This document shows, piece by piece, positions 8,221 through 17,116 of a stretch of DNA of 64,000 nt (position 1 is its first letter; every line of letters starts with the position of its first letter). This stretch comes from Mesorhizobium sp. (lineage in GTDB: Bacteria > Pseudomonadota > Alphaproteobacteria > Rhizobiales > Rhizobiaceae): positions 1 through 64,000 of the forward strand of contig SUGL01000033.1 of NCBI GenBank assembly GCA_004963905.1, read 5' to 3'. The notes beneath the pieces were generated by a model. The model was not told the DNA's origin. It was given only the letters and a program-made list of their open reading frames with translations, and searched no databases. A program made the translations under genes and the position numbers.

Positions 8221-9036
8221 TCACGGCTGTCCGTTGCCGGACAGGATCTGCGCCGCGCCCCTCACGGCCACGCGAAAAGCCTCGTCGAAGCTGACGCCGC
8301 GCGCTTGCCATTGATAGGTCTTGCCGCGATCGGCCAGTCGCCAGTCGGCGATCCAGCCGAGTTCCTTGTCGCTCCACACGATGCTGCCGGCAAGCGCCCG
8401 GGCCGCCCCCGCATTTTTCGCGAGCTGGTCGAGCCTCGCCATATCCGCCGCGGAGAGTGCCTTCTCGTCCAGCCCGGCAAGCTGCCTGGCTTTTGGAAAG
8501 GTGACGCGCATCAGCAGCGGACCGGTGGCGTTGGTGAAGGATTCGCGCATCGTTTGGCCGCGGTCCTCGTCGGCCGTCAGCACGAAATGCCTCGCGCCCT
8601 GCTCGGTCGTGAGGAAGACGGCGAGCGTCTGCCGCTCGCCGTGCCAGGGCCTGCTGCCGAGTTGCGCCAAAAGCTTGTCGACCACTGCGGGCTTGTAAAG
8701 GCACGTCAGGTCGTGCGGCCTGTCATGGGTGCCCTGCTCGTCATGGATTGGAACGCCTTCCAGCCGGTCGTGGTAGCGGAAGGATTGGACGAAGTCGGTT
8801 GCCTTGTCGCGCAGTGCCAGCATCTCCGATTTCTGCGTCAGCCGCTGGTCGCCGGAAACCCTGACCAGTACCTTCTCCAGGCAATCCTTGAAGCCGATCT
8901 GCCGGTTCGGCTCGCCTGTACCGGTGACGATGGTCTGTGCCTGGTAGAGTTCCGCGGGCGTTGCGGCAAAGCCGGAGGGAGCTCCGAGCCATAGGAGGCC
9001 TGTCAATCCAGCCGCGAAACGAGAAAATCCAGGCAT
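8221..9036 (-). CDS. DUF2066 domain-containing secreted protein
   Basis: A 271-residue protein with an N-terminal signal peptide (MPGFSRFAAGLTGLLWLGAP, then SGFAATPAEL), so it is exported to the periplasm. The mature part has the DUF2066 pattern: an early CLEKVLVRVSGDQRL segment, a central Tyr-rich stretch SFRYHDRLEGVPIHDEQGT, and a late ARALAGSIVWSDKELGWIADW followed by WQARGVSFDEAFRVAV. The function of DUF2066 is unknown. It is divergent from the acyl-CoA hydrolase gene and sits beside a palindromic repeat at its 3' end. Confidence 0.8.
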   Translation of the reverse strand: MPGFSRFAAGLTGLLWLGAPSGFAATPAELYQAQTIVTGTGEPNRQIGFKDCLEKVLVRVSGDQRLTQKSEMLALRDKATDFVQSFRYHDRLEGVPIHDEQGTHDRPHDLTCLYKPAVVDKLLAQLGSRPWHGERQTLAVFLTTEQGARHFVLTADEDRGQTMRESFTNATGPLLMRVTFPKARQLAGLDEKALSAADMARLDQLAKNAGAARALAGSIVWSDKELGWIADWRLADRGKTYQWQARGVSFDEAFRVAVRGAAQILSGNGQP

Positions 9037-9205
9037 GTCGATTTGCTCGCAAATCTGTCGGGCCGCGCGAGCGCAACCCTTTGCCGGTTACCTAACACCT
9101 GGCGCGTCTGGTCGCCAGCGCGGCGATCCCGCCATTGACGCATCCCTATGCCGCCTTTAGCACTTCAATCCCCCCTGGAAGGGCGGAGAGAAGGATTCTC
9201 TGGTG

Positions 9206-10249
9206 ATGGATTTTGGCGGAGGCGACGAGATTCGCTTCGAGCGTTTGGGCAGGGCGGGTGTCGTCACGCTGACGCGGCCGCAGGCGCTCAATGCCGTCAC
9301 CCACCGTATGGTCAAGGCGCTCGGCAAGGCGCTCGACGCCTGGGAGGGCGATGCCGGCGTCGCCGTCGTCGTCGTCAAGGCCGAGGGCAGGGCGTTCTCC
9401 GCCGGCGGCGACATCCTGCACATCTACGAGGCCGGCCGCGCCGGCAAGCCGCCGGTCGATTTCTTCGCCGACGAGTACCGGCTCAACGCCCGCATAGCGC
9501 GTTTCAAGAAGCCCTATGTCGCGCTGATCGACGGCATCGTCATGGGCGGCGGCGTCGGCATTTCCTTCCACGGCTCGCATCGTGTGCTGACCGAGAACGC
9601 GCAGTTCGCCATGCCCGAGGTCGGCATCGGCTTCTTCCCCGATGTCGGCGCCAGCCACTTGCTGCCGGATCTCGGCGGCAGCTTCGGCATGTATCTGGGG
9701 CTGACGGGAAACCGCATCCGCCATGGCGATGCGCTGTGGTCGGGCCTCGCCACGCACACGATCAAGGCCGAGGACCAGGCCGGCCTGCTCGACGAACTCG
9801 CGACAAGCGGCGATCCGAACGCTGAGCTGCGCGACTTCTTCGTTCCGGCAAAGCGCGAGACCGAGCGACAGGATCTGGATTCGATCGCGCGCCACTTCTC
9901 GCAATCCTCGCTCGCCGACATCATCGCCAGCCTGGAGCAGGCCGCGCCCGGGGATGCCTTTGCCGCAAAGACCCTGGCGACGATCAGGACGCGCTCGCCG
10001 ACCAGCCTCAACGTCGCCTGGCGCGAGATCAGCGCCGGGCTGACGCTGTCGATGGACGAGTGCATGAAGATGGAGTTCCGCATCCTCAACCGGATGCTTG
10101 CTGGCCACGATTTCTACGAAGGCATCCGCGCCGCCATCATCGACAAGGGCTCGAAGCCTGAGTGGCGGCCAGCCAGCTTCGAAGCGGTGAGGGCAGCCGA
10201 CATCGACGCCTATTTCGCGCCGCTCGGGGCTGGGGAGCTCGAGCTGTGA
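9206..10249 (+). CDS. 3-hydroxyisobutyryl-CoA hydrolase-like enoyl-CoA hydratase family protein
   Basis: A 347-residue crotonase-fold enzyme. The oxyanion hole is visible in AFSAGGDILHIYEAG and in IDGIVMGGGVGISFHGSHRV. The following MPEVGIGFFPDVGASHLLP is characteristic of the 3-hydroxyisobutyryl-CoA hydrolase (HIBCH) branch, which acts in valine breakdown, rather than of plain enoyl-CoA hydratases. The length also fits HIBCH, which is longer than the roughly 260-residue hydratases. The ATG at 9206 is used; a GTG lies just before it. The stop overlaps the GTG start of the following membrane protein (GTGA), so the two are translationally coupled. Confidence 0.87.
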   Translation: MDFGGGDEIRFERLGRAGVVTLTRPQALNAVTHRMVKALGKALDAWEGDAGVAVVVVKAEGRAFSAGGDILHIYEAGRAGKPPVDFFADEYRLNARIARFKKPYVALIDGIVMGGGVGISFHGSHRVLTENAQFAMPEVGIGFFPDVGASHLLPDLGGSFGMYLGLTGNRIRHGDALWSGLATHTIKAEDQAGLLDELATSGDPNAELRDFFVPAKRETERQDLDSIARHFSQSSLADIIASLEQAAPGDAFAAKTLATIRTRSPTSLNVAWREISAGLTLSMDECMKMEFRILNRMLAGHDFYEGIRAAIIDKGSKPEWRPASFEAVRAADIDAYFAPLGAGELEL

Positions 10250-10668
10250 GCGAGGTCACCTCCAGGCGCGTGGTGCTGCAGCCCTCGACCACCGAGGTCA
10301 TCTTCGCCTGGTTCCAGCGCGTCATCGCCGGCTATTGCCTGCTCTTCGGCATCCTCTACTGGATCCGGCTGATCGGCATCTATCCGGGCGAGCTGTGGCG
10401 CTTCGATCTGATGCCGGTGCACTGGCAGGTGGCCGCCGCCACGCTTGCCGTCTTCTTTCCCTTCGCCGCCGCGGGCCTCTGGATGCTCGCCTCCTGGGGA
10501 CCGGTGATCTGGTTCATCTGCGCGGCGACCGAGACCGTCATGTATGCCGGCTTTCCCGACCTCTTCGGCCACCGGCTGCTGATCGTCATCTCGCATGCCT
10601 GCGTGGCGCTGCTCTATATCGTCTTCCGGGTGATCATCTGGCTGCAGAAGCGCCAGCTCAGGCAATAA
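10246..10668 (+). CDS. Small four-helix membrane protein (DUF6163-like)
   Basis: A 140-residue protein with four predicted membrane helices: VIAGYCLLFGILYWIRLIGI, HWQVAAATLAVFFPFAAAGL, PVIWFICAATETVMYA and LLIVISHACVALLYIVFRVI. It starts with GTG at 10246, overlapping the upstream stop by four bases. It appears to belong to a rhizobial membrane family of unknown function, probably DUF6163; this assignment is from memory and moderate. No catalytic motif is visible. Confidence 0.75.
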   Translation: MSEVTSRRVVLQPSTTEVIFAWFQRVIAGYCLLFGILYWIRLIGIYPGELWRFDLMPVHWQVAAATLAVFFPFAAAGLWMLASWGPVIWFICAATETVMYAGFPDLFGHRLLIVISHACVALLYIVFRVIIWLQKRQLRQ

Positions 10669-10822
10669 TGCATATCGCCCGAAAGTGGGCGGCGGTTCGG
10701 GAGAACGACAGGCATCAAAAACAAAAATGCACGTCGCCCGAAAGTGGGCCCGGTTTCGGGAGAACGACATGTACCAAGACCCAGAGCGCGCCGCTCCAGC
10801 GCGATGCGCTTCAGGTTGCCGG
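10669..10822. repeat. Dispersed intergenic repeat, partly tandem-duplicated
   Basis: Two consecutive copies of a 59-bp unit built around TCGCCCGAAAGTGGGC and TTCGGGAGAACGACA (from 10675 and 10734), followed by a tail with GCGCGCCGCTCCAGCGCGAT and GCGCTTCAG. A diverged single copy lies at 29664-29766. This GAAAGTGGG...CCGGTTTCGGG element is common between genes in Rhizobiales. It has no ORF. The rest of the interval to 11054 holds the promoter region of the MarR regulator, AT-rich around 10870-10990. Confidence 0.75.
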
Positions 10823-11054
10823 GCGCCTCCGAGAACCTAGATAAGGGGTCAGCGATCGCCCCAAAAACCATTGGCTAAATCTTTAGGTTAATTGTTCTTG
10901 CTCGCGTGACCGTTCGTTAAGCCTCTTTCGAAACCTCTTACCGGTAAGCTCTTGTTAGCCCTGGCGTTTAAGTCGAATTTTATGAGTATTCGATAGTGTC
11001 GCGATCAAGGTGAAGAACAAAAAATCACCGGGCGACAAACGAGAGGCAAAGACA

Positions 11055-11570
11055 ATGATCAATTCGCGTCCGGCGGCGAAGACCGCCAACGTATCCGACG
11101 ACCGCCGCGAGGCGATCCGTTCGCTGTACATGGAATCGCTGCAGCTGGTGGAGCGCCTGCACCGCCGTCTGCTTGACGTGATCAAGGACGAGTTCGACCG
11201 CAACGGCCGCTCCGACATCAACGCCATCCAGGCGCTGCTGCTGTTCAACATCGGCAATTCGGAACTGACCGCCGGCGAGCTGCGCTCGCGTGGCTATTAT
11301 CTCGGCTCGAATGTCTCCTACAATCTGAAGAAGCTGGTCGACCTCGGCTTCATCAACCACCAGCGCTCGCGCATCGACCGCCGCTCGGTCCGCGTCTCGC
11401 TGACGCCGAAGGGCAACGAGGTGGCCGACGTCGTCGCCGGCCTCTACGAGCGCCATGTCGGCTCGATCGAGGCGGTCGGCGGCATCAACACCGACGAGTT
11501 CAAGCAGATGAACCGCGCCCTGCAGCGCCTGGACCGCTTCTGGAACGATACGATCGCTTATCGGATGTAA
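11055..11570 (+). CDS. ldtR: MarR family transcriptional regulator LdtR
   Basis: A 171-residue winged-helix regulator. Helix-turn-helix region: LTAGELRSRGYYLGSNVSYN followed by LKKLVDLGFINHQRSRIDRR, with the wing SVRVSLTPKGNEVADVV. The N-terminal dimerisation helix is SLYMESLQLVERLHRRLLDV. The sequence and its position before an L,D-transpeptidase match LdtR, studied in Liberibacter and Sinorhizobium as a regulator of ldtP and osmotic stress tolerance. The ATG at 11055 is preferred over the GTG at 11010. A strong terminator follows at 11635. Confidence 0.82.
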   Translation: MINSRPAAKTANVSDDRREAIRSLYMESLQLVERLHRRLLDVIKDEFDRNGRSDINAIQALLLFNIGNSELTAGELRSRGYYLGSNVSYNLKKLVDLGFINHQRSRIDRRSVRVSLTPKGNEVADVVAGLYERHVGSIEAVGGINTDEFKQMNRALQRLDRFWNDTIAYRM

Positions 11571-11634
11571 GGGCACCCGGGGCTTGGGATATTGGAGCCG
11601 CTCCGAAGAAGCGCGGCCGGGGGAAAACTGTAAG

Positions 11635-11667
11635 GGACCGGTGCCGAAAGGTGCCGGTCCTTTCTTG
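11635..11667 (+). terminator. Rho-independent terminator after ldtR
   Basis: An 11-bp stem with two G-T pairs, GGACCGGTGCC / GGTGCCGGTCC, closed by a GAAA tetraloop and followed by TTTCTT. It lies 65 bases after the ldtR stop and separates it from the secreted protein gene at 11744. Confidence 0.85.
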
Positions 11668-11743
11668 CAGCCTGCCGGTTGCAAGGAAGGTTGACCGCAC
11701 GACAATGCGGATGGAATCTTTCCGGCCAACGGGAGGGGACGTC

Positions 11744-12196
11744 GTGCGCTATTTCCTGCTTGTGCTTTTTGCTTTGATCCTGGCTTCGCCGGCCAACGCC
11801 AGGACGCTCTACTATGGCGGCAGGGCGGGCATGGAGGTCACGATCGTCAAGAAGTCCGGCATCGGTACGTCGCATGCCAGTGTGTTGACGAAGCACACCC
11901 GCCAAAACGCGATTGGGTTCTGTCGCGACTATGTCGGCAAGGTGACCGAGGATTGCATCGCGGGGGAAATGAAGACGCCCTTGCATCTGGAGATCACCGC
12001 GGACTGCAAGACCGGCAAGTTCACGACGTTTTACGGTGCCAACATGCTCTTCCAGGGGCGCAGCCCAGCCGGGAGTGAGACGGACTATCTGATCACCGAC
12101 ACCGACGAGAATGTGGTTCTCGATGGTTCCGGCGCCTCAGGTTACGACTACACGATCGAGCAATTCAAAGCCCTGTGCCCGAACCGGGTGAAGTAG
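11744..12196 (+). CDS. Hypothetical secreted protein
   Basis: A 150-residue protein with a clear signal peptide (VRYFLLVLFALILASPANA, cleaved before RTLYYGG). I chose the GTG at 11744 because GGGAGGGG sits at the right distance and it gives the signal peptide; the frame is open to 11651. The mature part has four cysteines (FCRDY, EDCIAG, ADCKTG, ALCPNR), probably forming disulfides in the periplasm. No family recognised. It sits between ldtR and ldtP, so an envelope-related role is possible, but only from context. Confidence 0.7.
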   Translation: MRYFLLVLFALILASPANARTLYYGGRAGMEVTIVKKSGIGTSHASVLTKHTRQNAIGFCRDYVGKVTEDCIAGEMKTPLHLEITADCKTGKFTTFYGANMLFQGRSPAGSETDYLITDTDENVVLDGSGASGYDYTIEQFKALCPNRVK

Positions 12197-12495
12197 GACA
12201 GGCCGACAGGCATTCGCTGGGCAGCGATGCCAAAAAGCATCGCTCCTCTCTTTCATCCTATTGTCGGAACCAAATCGCGGGCCAAGGCCACGTTGCCGCC
12301 ATAATCGCAGTGAAAGCGAGAATGCGGGTGACGCTGCGGGCCTGTGCCCTGCGCCTCCCTGAACCTGCCTCGAGGCTGTGCGTTTCCGGCGGCCGGGCGA
12401 TGCGGGACATGGTTGGCTAATTGTTAAGATTGCCGACCCTAGAGTGCGGGCAACCCGCCGGTAGAGCAAACTGAGCGAGATCGAATACAGCTAGA
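12197..12495. other. Intergenic region upstream of ldtP
   Basis: About 300 bases with no credible ORF and no RNA gene that I can recognise. It must carry the ldtP promoter and, by analogy with other rhizobia, probably an LdtR site; I could not identify a clear inverted repeat. Confidence 0.4.
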
Positions 12496-13764
12496 ATGTC
12501 TGGAACGTCCATGAGAACCAGCCGCCGTTTCTTCCTTACCGGAGCCTCTGCGCTCGCCGCCGCTGTCGTCGCCGGTCATGCCAGCGCGCAGGATGTGGTC
12601 GGGGATATCCTCAAATCCTCGACCCGCGGCAATTGGGACGATCAGTTCGACGCCCGCGCCAACAATACGAACAAGGTCGCTTCGACGCTGCCGATCTTCA
12701 GCCAGCAGACCGTCGCCTTCACCGAGCAGGCAGTGGCGCAGTACCAGAACATCGTCGGCCAGGGCGGCTGGGAGCAGGTTCCGGCGACCAAGAAATTGCA
12801 GCTCGGCGTCGACGACCCTGATGTCGTGCCGTTGCGCAAGCGGCTGATGATCTCGGGCGACCTGCCGCAGAGCGCCGGCATTTCGACGGCCTTCGATTCC
12901 TACGTCGATTCCGCGGTCAAGCGCTTCCAGCTTCGCCATGGCCTGCCGGCCGACGGCGCGATGGGCAAATACACCTATGCGGCAATGAACGTCTCGGCGC
13001 AGATCCGGCTCGGCCAGCTGCAGACCAATCTGCAGCGCCTGAAGGAAAAGGCCGGCACGCTGGGCAGCCGCTATGTGCTTGTCGACATTCCGGCGGCGCA
13101 GGTCGAAGCCGTGGAGAACGACCGCGTCGTGCTTCGCCACACCGCGATCGTCGGCAAGATCGACCGCCAGACGCCGATCGTGAATTCCAAGATCAACGAG
13201 ATCATCGTCAATCCTTACTGGAACGCGCCGGTCTCGATCGTGCGCAAGGACATCATTCCGCTGATGCGGAAGGATCCCAATTATCTCAAGGACAGCCACA
13301 TCCGCCTGTTCGCGCCGGACGGCAGCGAGGTCGATCCGATGACTATCGACTGGTCGACGGACGATGCCGCCAAGTACCGCTTCCGCCAGGATCCCGGCGC
13401 CGGCAACGCCATGGCCTCGGTCAAGATCAATTTCCCGAGCCCGGACGGCGTCTACATGCACGACACGCCGCAGCAGAGCCTGTTCGGCAAGCTGATGCGC
13501 TTCGACTCTTCGGGCTGCGTGCGCGTCCAGAACGTGCGCGACCTCGTCACCTGGATCCTGCGCGACACGCCCGGCTGGGACCGCCAGCATTTCGAGGCGG
13601 CGATCAAGACCGGCGAGAACACCCCGGTGCAGGTCGTCAATCCGGTGCCGGTCCACTTCCTTTACCTGTCGGCATGGTCGACCGGGCCTGGTGTCGTCCA
13701 GTTCCGCGACGACATCTACGGCCTCGACGGCAACAGCGAGCTGCAGATTACGTCTGCGCTGTAA
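12496..13764 (+). CDS. ldtP: L,D-transpeptidase, Tat-exported (LdtP-like)
   Basis: A 422-residue murein L,D-transpeptidase (YkuD fold) that forms 3-3 peptidoglycan cross-links or attaches proteins in the periplasm. The N-terminus has a twin-arginine signal (TSRRFFLTGASALAAAVVAG, then HASA). A peptidoglycan-binding-like helical domain follows (YVDSAVKRFQLRHGLPADG, about 135-155). The catalytic motif is H322 in YMHDTPQQ and C341 in DSSGCVRVQN. It belongs to the large YcbB-type class. A start at 12511 is also possible. The preceding MarR gene ldtR is its likely regulator. Confidence 0.9.
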   Translation: MSGTSMRTSRRFFLTGASALAAAVVAGHASAQDVVGDILKSSTRGNWDDQFDARANNTNKVASTLPIFSQQTVAFTEQAVAQYQNIVGQGGWEQVPATKKLQLGVDDPDVVPLRKRLMISGDLPQSAGISTAFDSYVDSAVKRFQLRHGLPADGAMGKYTYAAMNVSAQIRLGQLQTNLQRLKEKAGTLGSRYVLVDIPAAQVEAVENDRVVLRHTAIVGKIDRQTPIVNSKINEIIVNPYWNAPVSIVRKDIIPLMRKDPNYLKDSHIRLFAPDGSEVDPMTIDWSTDDAAKYRFRQDPGAGNAMASVKINFPSPDGVYMHDTPQQSLFGKLMRFDSSGCVRVQNVRDLVTWILRDTPGWDRQHFEAAIKTGENTPVQVVNPVPVHFLYLSAWSTGPGVVQFRDDIYGLDGNSELQITSAL

Positions 13765-13782
13765 ACAACTGATATTTCGAAC

Positions 13783-13811
13783 AAAAGGCCGCTCCAGGAG
13801 CGGCCTTTTTT
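13783..13811 (+). terminator. Rho-independent terminator after ldtP
   Basis: AAAAGGCCGCTCC-AG-GAGCGGCCTTTTTT: a long GC-rich stem with a two-base gap and a T run, 19 bases after the ldtP stop. Confidence 0.92.
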
Positions 13812-13940
13812 GTTGTCGGGCACAGGGGACTGGACTGTAACCGCGGCACCTGTCAGCGGGAAGATCAGCCAGTTGAGGCCGCCTGTCTGGACGCAGCGCC
13901 GGCAATTGCGCATGGTCGGCCGGAGAGCCGGAATCGCACC

Positions 13941-15584
13941 ATGGAAGTCGCCATTTTCATTCTCGTCGTGCTCGCTTTCGTGGCGCTTTCGGGGGCGCTG
14001 GTGCGGCTGGTGCGCGTGCCTCTGCCGGTGCTGCAGATCGCCATCGGCGCAGCCCTTGCCTGGCCGGCGGGCGGCCTGCATGTCGAGATCGATCCGGAAC
14101 TCTTCCTGCTGGTGTTCATCCCGCCGCTTCTGTTCGGCGACGCTTTCGCCGCGCCGAAGCGGGAGCTGATCGAGCTGCGCGGGCCGATCCTCGATCTCGC
14201 GATCGGACTGGTCTTCTTCACCATCGTCGGCTTCGGCTACGCGCTCCACTGGCTGGTGCCGAGCATCCCGCTGATGGTCGCCTTCGCTTTGGCCGCCGTG
14301 CTGTCGCCGACCGATGCGGTAGCGGTGTCCTCGATTGTCGACCGCAATGTCGTTCCTGCCCGGCTGATGCACATATTGGAAGGCGAATCCCTGCTCAACG
14401 ATGCGTCTGGCCTGGTCATGTTCCGCTTCGCCGTTGCGGCCGCGCTGACCGGCAGCTTCTCTTTCGCCGACGCGTCGCTGAGTTTCCTCTATGCCGTGGC
14501 AGCCGGTATCCTTGCCGGCATCGGCGCGCTGTTCATCGCCGCCAAGGCGCTGCAAGTGCTCGGCCGCATCGGCGGCACGCCGGCGGAGGCGCAGGTGCTG
14601 GTCATGATCCTGCTGCCCTTCGTCGCCTATCTCATTGCCGAGCATGTCGGCGCCTCCGGCATCCTGGCCGCGGTCACCGCCGGTCTGCTCACCGGAACCT
14701 CCGGTATTTTCCGCCATCTGTCGGTCTCGGCGCGCATCCAGGCGATGTCGCTATGGTCGACGCTGACCTTCGTCTTCAACGGCGCACTCTTCATCCTGCT
14801 CGGCCTGCAGCTTCCCGACATCATCCGCAAGGTACCGCCCGACCTCACCAGCCGGCACTGGCTATTCGAGCCGGCGCTGACCGTGCTCATTTTGACGCTC
14901 TGCCTGATCGGCCTGCGCTTCCTCTGGATCTGGATCGGCGACATCGCGTCGGTGATCGCCGCTCGGTTCGGCAAGCGCAAGGCGGAACCCTTTGGTTTCC
15001 ATGTCAGGCTTGCCGGATCGGTGGCCGGCGTGCGTGGCGCGATCACGCTGGCCGGTATTCTGTCGCTGCCGCTCGCACTGCAGGATGGCTCGCCCTTTCC
15101 TGCGCGAGACGTGGTGATCTTTCTCGCCGCCGGCGTCATCATCTGCTCGCCGGTGATTGCCAGCCTTGCCCTGCCGAGGATTGCGCGCGGGCTGGTGGAG
15201 CCGGGCGAGGATCCGGGCGCGGCCGAAGAACGCCGGGCCCGTGTCGGCGCGGCCAATGCGGCCATCGCCAGGATCGAGAGTCTCGCCGGCGATGGAGGCG
15301 AGGAAGGCGAAGCGGCCGAAGCCCGGCTTGCGGTCGCCGACAGCATCGTCGCCGGCTACCGGCGCCGCATCGCGGCCTCCGACGAAGCCGATGAGGCGCG
15401 CGCCGAGGCGCGCGAAGCAGGGCGGCTGGAGCTCGAGCTGAGGCGCGCCGGCATCGAGGCGGAACGCGCCGCCGTGCGCGCCATGTTCCGCAGCCGCGAG
15501 ATCAACGACCACACGATGCGCGCGCTGCTTTCCGAGATCACGCTGACCGAGGCCCTGCTCAAGAGCCGACGGGACAGGAAATAA
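13941..15584 (+). CDS. Na+/H+ antiporter, CPA1 family
   Basis: A 547-residue membrane antiporter of the NhaP/YjcE type. The N-terminal ~400 residues hold about twelve helices with the CPA1 motifs LFIPPLLFGDAF (about 54-65) and LSPTDAVAVSSI (about 123-134), in which the Asp pair takes part in ion exchange. The C-terminal ~130 residues are a charged, helical cytoplasmic tail (repeated Glu/Ala/Arg around 430-520) that may regulate activity. It uses the inner-membrane proton gradient to export Na+ or K+. Start ATG at 13941; monocistronic between ldtP and glyA. Confidence 0.9.
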   Translation: MEVAIFILVVLAFVALSGALVRLVRVPLPVLQIAIGAALAWPAGGLHVEIDPELFLLVFIPPLLFGDAFAAPKRELIELRGPILDLAIGLVFFTIVGFGYALHWLVPSIPLMVAFALAAVLSPTDAVAVSSIVDRNVVPARLMHILEGESLLNDASGLVMFRFAVAAALTGSFSFADASLSFLYAVAAGILAGIGALFIAAKALQVLGRIGGTPAEAQVLVMILLPFVAYLIAEHVGASGILAAVTAGLLTGTSGIFRHLSVSARIQAMSLWSTLTFVFNGALFILLGLQLPDIIRKVPPDLTSRHWLFEPALTVLILTLCLIGLRFLWIWIGDIASVIAARFGKRKAEPFGFHVRLAGSVAGVRGAITLAGILSLPLALQDGSPFPARDVVIFLAAGVIICSPVIASLALPRIARGLVEPGEDPGAAEERRARVGAANAAIARIESLAGDGGEEGEAAEARLAVADSIVAGYRRRIAASDEADEARAEAREAGRLELELRRAGIEAERAAVRAMFRSREINDHTMRALLSEITLTEALLKSRRDRK

Positions 15585-15710
15585 CGGTTCAGCCAATTGG
15601 CTTGGCGCAATCCGGCTAGCAAATTTCGCGCCGTAAACGTGGCGGGCTCGAAACAACTGTGTTAATGGCGCGGCGACCTCGCAGACCTCCGGCCCCAAGG
15701 GAAAGCAGCC

Positions 15711-17024
15711 ATGTCAGACGCCGCGGTAGCCTCCAGCAAATTCGAATCCTTCTTCGAGACCACGCTTGCCGATGCCGATCCGGAGATTTTCGGCGCCATC
15801 CGCAACGAGCTCGGCCGTCAGCGCCATGAGATCGAGCTGATCGCCTCGGAAAACATCGTTTCCCGGGCCGTTCTCGAAGCGCAGGGCTCGATCATGACCA
15901 ACAAATACGCCGAGGGCTATCCGGGCAAGCGCTATTACGGCGGCTGCCAGTTCGTCGACGTGGCCGAGGAGCTGGCCATCGAGCGCGCGAAAAAGCTGTT
16001 CGGCTGCAACTTCGCCAACGTCCAGCCGAACTCGGGCAGCCAGATGAACCAGGCTGTGTTCCTGGCGCTGCTGCAGCCCGGCGATACCTTCATGGGCCTC
16101 GACTTGAATTCCGGCGGCCATCTCACCCACGGCTCGCCGGTCAATATGAGCGGCAAGTGGTTCAAGGTCGTCTCCTACGGCGTGCGCAAGGACGACCATC
16201 TGCTCGACATGGACGCGATCGAGAAGACCGCGCATGAGACCAAGCCGAAGCTGATCCTGGCCGGCGGCACCGCCTATTCCCGCATCTGGGACTGGAAGCG
16301 TTTCCGCGAGATCGCCGATTCGATCGGTGCCTATCTGATGGTCGACATGGCCCACATCGCCGGCCTCGTCGCCGGCGGCATGCACCCGTCGCCGCTGCCC
16401 CATGCCCATGTCGTGACCACGACGACGCACAAATCGCTGCGCGGCCCGCGCGGCGGCATGATCCTGTGCAACGACGAGGAGATCGCCAAGAAGATGAACT
16501 CAGCGGTCTTCCCGGGCCTGCAGGGCGGCCCGCTGATGCATGTCATCGCCGCCAAGGCGGTGGCGCTCGGCGAGGCGCTCAAGCCGAGCTTCAAGGCCTA
16601 TGCCGAAAGCATCGTCGCCAATGCAAAGGCGCTGGCTTCGAGCCTTCAGGAAACCGGCCTCGATATCGTCTCGGGCGGTACCGACAACCATCTGATGCTG
16701 GTCGACCTGCGCCCGAAAAACGCCACCGGCAAGCGTGCCGAGGCGGCTCTCGGCCGCGCCAACATCACTTGCAACAAGAACGGCATCCCCTTCGACCCGG
16801 AAAAGCCCTTCGTCACCTCCGGTGTCCGTCTGGGCACGCCGGCCGGCACGACGCGCGGCTTCGGCCAGGCCGAATTCCGCGAGATCGGCAAGCTGATCGC
16901 CGAGGTGCTGGACGGGCTGAAGGTGGCGAATTCCGACGAGGGCAACGCGGCGGTCGAGGCTGCGGTCAAGGCCAAGGTCACGGCGTTGACGGATCGGTTC
17001 CCGCTCTACCCCTATCTCGGTTGA
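15711..17024 (+). CDS. glyA: Serine hydroxymethyltransferase
   Basis: A 437-residue PLP enzyme that interconverts serine and glycine with tetrahydrofolate, the main one-carbon source in the cytoplasm. Visible signatures are ELIASENIVSRAVLEAQGS near the start, MTNKYAEGYPGKRYYGGC, and the PLP-lysine motif VVTTTTHKSLRGPRGGMI. The C-terminus shows the family PFVTSGVRLGTPAGTTRGFG segment. Length is typical. Start ATG at 15711 follows AAGGGAAAGCAGCC. It precedes a secreted protein and the nrdR-rib operon, a common rhizobial order. Confidence 0.97.
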   Translation: MSDAAVASSKFESFFETTLADADPEIFGAIRNELGRQRHEIELIASENIVSRAVLEAQGSIMTNKYAEGYPGKRYYGGCQFVDVAEELAIERAKKLFGCNFANVQPNSGSQMNQAVFLALLQPGDTFMGLDLNSGGHLTHGSPVNMSGKWFKVVSYGVRKDDHLLDMDAIEKTAHETKPKLILAGGTAYSRIWDWKRFREIADSIGAYLMVDMAHIAGLVAGGMHPSPLPHAHVVTTTTHKSLRGPRGGMILCNDEEIAKKMNSAVFPGLQGGPLMHVIAAKAVALGEALKPSFKAYAESIVANAKALASSLQETGLDIVSGGTDNHLMLVDLRPKNATGKRAEAALGRANITCNKNGIPFDPEKPFVTSGVRLGTPAGTTRGFGQAEFREIGKLIAEVLDGLKVANSDEGNAAVEAAVKAKVTALTDRFPLYPYLG

Positions 17025-17116
17025 CCCCCTTGCTTGGTTGACCACGCGCTTCGCGTCATCTTTTATCCTGCGCCACGCGCCGCCTTGATCGGGCGGCGCC
17101 GCTTACTGGAGACTTG

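Noticed and set aside
7556..8704. A 382-codon minus-strand frame across hemB and the DUF2066 gene
   Set aside because: It bridges two real genes and the palindrome, with no domain and no ribosome site.
12439..13905. A 488-codon frame opposite ldtP
   Set aside because: Antisense shadow of the L,D-transpeptidase, which has clear catalytic residues and a signal peptide.
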